Shown in pieces: positions 22,096-23,876 of a stretch of DNA of 23,876 nucleotides. The notes beneath the pieces were generated by a model, which saw only the letters and a program-made list of their open reading frames with translations, made no database searches and was not told the DNA's origin. The translations under genes were made by a program, and so were the position numbers. Position 1 is the stretch's first letter, and the number at the start of each line of letters is the position of its first letter. Source of the DNA: CAYZRY01 sp964481005 (GTDB lineage Bacteria > Bacillota_I > Bacilli_A > RF39 > UBA660); NCBI GenBank assembly GCA_964481005.1, contig CAYZRY010000014.1, positions 1-23,876 on the forward strand, in the 5' to 3' direction.

Positions 22096-23697
22096 CTACT
22101 TCTTACTTCTAAGCTCTCTAGTTGAAAACTCTTTAGTTACTTCCAGTCCACTAGGAATTTCTATTTCTTCAGTTGTTACTGGAACTTCAACTTCTTCATA
22201 TTCATCTTCATATATCGAAAAACGTTTCTTTTTAGGTTTATCTTCATATTCTAATTTGTCATCTTTCTTCGATGTATGTTTTCCTCCAGCTATTTTATCA
22301 TTCTTAGCATTTTTCTGTAGTTTAACTAGAATGAAGACTAGTATAGCCATGATGACAAGTCCAAGAATTAGGAAGAAACTGATTCTTTTATCTTTCTTTA
22401 AGACGATTGTATAATCCTGCTTTTCTCCGTCAATTCCTTCGACAGTGATAACTATTTCATCACCTGCTCTTAGTTTGTTGCGTTCATCAGGATTAGCTTT
22501 AATATCGGGTTTAATACTGGTTTTAACAAAGTCTTCGCTCTCTTCGGCTTGATAGATTATTTCAGTTTTAGAAATAGCTTCTTTGTTATATAGAATCTCA
22601 TAGCGATTAGTGTTCTTATCAAATTCAATTTTGTATCCCTTGATCGATAGAGTTTTTAATTTCTTGCTTATTTCACGATCGACATTGTTGACATTTAAAT
22701 TGTAGATTAACTCTTCACCAGCTTCACTAGTGACAATAACTTTAAACTTATTTTCACCGATGATTAACTTCTCTGGTCCTTCGACTTTGTAAGTAGCTTT
22801 ATCATCGTCAGTTTCAGCTTCTATTTTAGCTGTTTCAGCCTTGTAGGTATAAACAGTATAAGAAAGTGTCTTAGTCTTAAAATTACGTACTTTATTACCG
22901 TTTACAACGATAGAATCAAGATAGTTATTAGTACCACGATTATCTTCACGATTAATTAAAATAGTATAGACCTGTTCAGTTCCAAGTTCTGATAAAACTT
23001 TAACTTTAAAATCATTTTCTCCGTACTCTAGGTCTTCAGTTCTTGGACCAAAATCAGTTTGAAAACTTGCTTTAGTATCACTTAGAACAGCTTCGATCTT
23101 AGCTTCATCGACACTAGCTTCGACATCCATTGTATAACTGTACTTATTCGAAGCAAAACCTGAAACAGTTGTTCCATTAACTTTTAAACCCTTAAGCGTA
23201 TTTATTTTAGATTTGATAGAAATAGATTTCTTAATAGCTGTAATCGACTGAATGCTACCACCAGCACAATCCTTAGGTTGCTCACTTAAAGCTTCGGCTA
23301 CTTCACAAACAGATATCGGATTTAATTCGATATCGATACTTCTAGCTGAAGTCGTATCATTTACCTTGAAAACTAATTCTGCTACTGCAGCGCCACCAGT
23401 TTTACCAGTTGAAGTAAACTTTAAATCTTTACTAGTTACAACATTAGTACCAATAAAATCTTTATTGTTAATAGCAGTTAAAGTAAGAATAGTACTATCA
23501 TAACTTAAAGTAGTATTATACATCGTAACCATCTTATCTGATGATATCTTAATAGTATATCTAACCGTGTCACCAGGACTGACAACGATATTACCATCTA
23601 GCGATGCCGAAGTAATTGCAAGTACAGTAAAAACTCCCACTACAAAGATAGCGCACGTGGCTAATAATAAAAGACCCTTTTTATATAAGTTATTCAT
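22096..23697 (-). CDS. Membrane-anchored cohesin-like / cadherin-like repeat protein
   Basis: A 533-residue protein with a signal peptide or N-terminal anchor (about 7-29), a cohesin-like beta-sandwich (about 32-155: SLDGNIVVSPGDTVRYTIKI, LSYDSTILTLTAI) with a possible disulfide C131-C144, and three cadherin-like domains of the PF12733 type (about 166-250, 258-337, 344-436), each with a hydrophobic L-V-G start, a Y-Y or Y-V strand, G-N/D-(F/I)-V and a closing Y-I/L strand. One membrane segment (440-459) and a 74-residue cytosolic tail with alternating basic and acidic blocks (KPKKKRF, EDEYEEVEVP) follow. Such domains bind carbohydrate or protein partners outside the cell; there is no dockerin in the window. 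It has a consensus promoter and GGAGG seven bases before ATG 23697. Confidence 0.82.
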   Translation of the reverse strand: MNNLYKKGLLLLATCAIFVVGVFTVLAITSASLDGNIVVSPGDTVRYTIKISSDKMVTMYNTTLSYDSTILTLTAINNKDFIGTNVVTSKDLKFTSTGKTGGAAVAELVFKVNDTTSARSIDIELNPISVCEVAEALSEQPKDCAGGSIQSITAIKKSISIKSKINTLKGLKVNGTTVSGFASNKYSYTMDVEASVDEAKIEAVLSDTKASFQTDFGPRTEDLEYGENDFKVKVLSELGTEQVYTILINREDNRGTNNYLDSIVVNGNKVRNFKTKTLSYTVYTYKAETAKIEAETDDDKATYKVEGPEKLIIGENKFKVIVTSEAGEELIYNLNVNNVDREISKKLKTLSIKGYKIEFDKNTNRYEILYNKEAISKTEIIYQAEESEDFVKTSIKPDIKANPDERNKLRAGDEIVITVEGIDGEKQDYTIVLKKDKRISFFLILGLVIMAILVFILVKLQKNAKNDKIAGGKHTSKKDDKLEYEDKPKKKRFSIYEDEYEEVEVPVTTEEIEIPSGLEVTKEFSTRELRSKK

Positions 23698-23704
23698 TCT
23701 TCCT

Positions 23705-23738
23705 CCAACTATTAAATGACTAATATTCTAATAGTTAG
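23705..23738. repeat. Inverted repeat near the promoter of the cohesin/cadherin-like gene
   Basis: On the minus strand AACTATTA (23736-23729) pairs with TAATAGTT (23714-23707) across a 14-base spacer, extendable by one G-T and one C-G pair. The expected transcription start (about 23730) falls inside the first arm, so an operator-like DNA site fits better than an RNA hairpin. The second arm touches the ribosome binding site. Confidence 0.45.
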
Positions 23739-23765
23739 TATACTTATTATTTAATTTTTTGTCAA
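23737..23765 (-). promoter_or_regulatory. Near-consensus sigma-A-type promoter
   Basis: The minus strand reads TTGACA (23765-23760), a 17-base spacer, then TATACT (23742-23737), a match in 11 of 12 consensus bases. It lies in the 82-base gap between the RadC-like gene and the cohesin/cadherin-like gene and would also serve yqeG and yqeH, since no terminator separates them. Confidence 0.8.
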
Positions 23766-23779
23766 TTATTTAAGGGCTT

Positions 23780-23876
23780 TTAGTCAGATAAATAGATCTT
23801 TTTTCTCTCTCTAAAGCTATAGTAATTATCGCTGCCGACAATGATGTGATCACAGACAGCTAGACCGTGGAGGTCA
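23780..23876 (-). CDS. radC: C-terminal end of a RadC/JAB-domain protein (partial)
   Basis: The last 31 codons of a frame that enters from the right edge, ending in TAA at 23782-23780. The visible residues DLHGLAVCDHIIVGSDNYYSFRE match the C-terminal strand of RadC proteins, where L--LLDHIIIGD--Y-SF-E is conserved. The metal-binding HxHPSG motif would lie outside the window. The final residues RKKIYLSD follow the usual end. Despite the name, the role of RadC in DNA repair is doubtful. No clear terminator follows. Confidence 0.7.
   Translation of the reverse strand, partial: DLHGLAVCDHIIVGSDNYYSFRERKKIYLSD

Noticed and set aside
1..23876. Reassignment of TGA to Trp as in Mycoplasma relatives
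   Set aside because: Trp is encoded by TGG throughout the conserved genes I read, and TGA ends the CPBP gene at 9466-9464, right where the next gene starts.

Overview
The window is a compact, AT-rich chromosomal segment in which every supportable gene lies on the minus strand, so transcription runs from right to left. The gene set (DivIB-type FtsQ, Gram-positive-type MurB, YqeG/YqeH pair, bifunctional Rel, ComN-like regulator) points to a low-GC Firmicute. Single-membrane surface proteins with Listeria-Bacteroides/MucBP-like repeats and membrane-anchored sandwich-domain proteins fit an uncultured gut or host-associated Bacilli lineage (RF39/Erysipelotrichia-like); that placement is inference. 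The standard bacterial code is used: Trp codons are TGG and the CPBP protease gene ends in TGA, which argues against a Mycoplasma-type code. A complete set of peptidoglycan precursor genes shows that the organism builds a wall.

Reading in the direction of transcription: (1) 23876-23780, the last codons of a RadC-like gene. (2) 23765-20551, a strong sigma-A-like promoter, then a single-pass membrane protein with a cohesin-like and three cadherin-like domains, then yqeG and the circularly permuted GTPase yqeH. (3) 20550-15403, an extended -10 promoter, an alpha/beta hydrolase, a MurF whose normal N-terminal domain is replaced by a membrane domain, ddl, a protein resembling a transglutaminase without its catalytic residues, and yebC ending in a terminator. 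(4) 15380-8559, a promoter overlapping that terminator, then trpS, murG, murB, ftsQ, a membrane-anchored leucine-rich-repeat protein, a CPBP membrane protease and a membrane-anchored metallophosphoesterase. (5) 8534-4268, an extended -10 promoter, murC, a ComN-like regulator, rel and dtd, closed by a terminator overlapping the dtd stop codon. (6) 4160-91, a near-consensus promoter, an 84-residue membrane protein and a large secreted repeat protein that is broken by a one-base frameshift and contains a perfect 270-bp in-frame tandem duplication. (7) 75-1, a promoter and the first 13 codons of another gene.

Five wall-precursor enzymes (MurC, MurB, MurF, MurG, Ddl) are spread over three transcription units, mixed with division (FtsQ), stringent response (Rel), tRNA quality control and charging (Dtd, TrpS) and ribosome assembly (YqeH). 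Most of the window is ordinary core genome. The unusual parts are the surface-protein locus, the MurF fusion, the degenerate transglutaminase-like protein, and the LRR/CPBP/phosphoesterase trio behind ftsQ. I see no mobile element, phage gene, CRISPR array, tRNA or rRNA. No gene-free gap exceeds 300 bases; the longest, 4067-4293, holds a promoter and a terminator.
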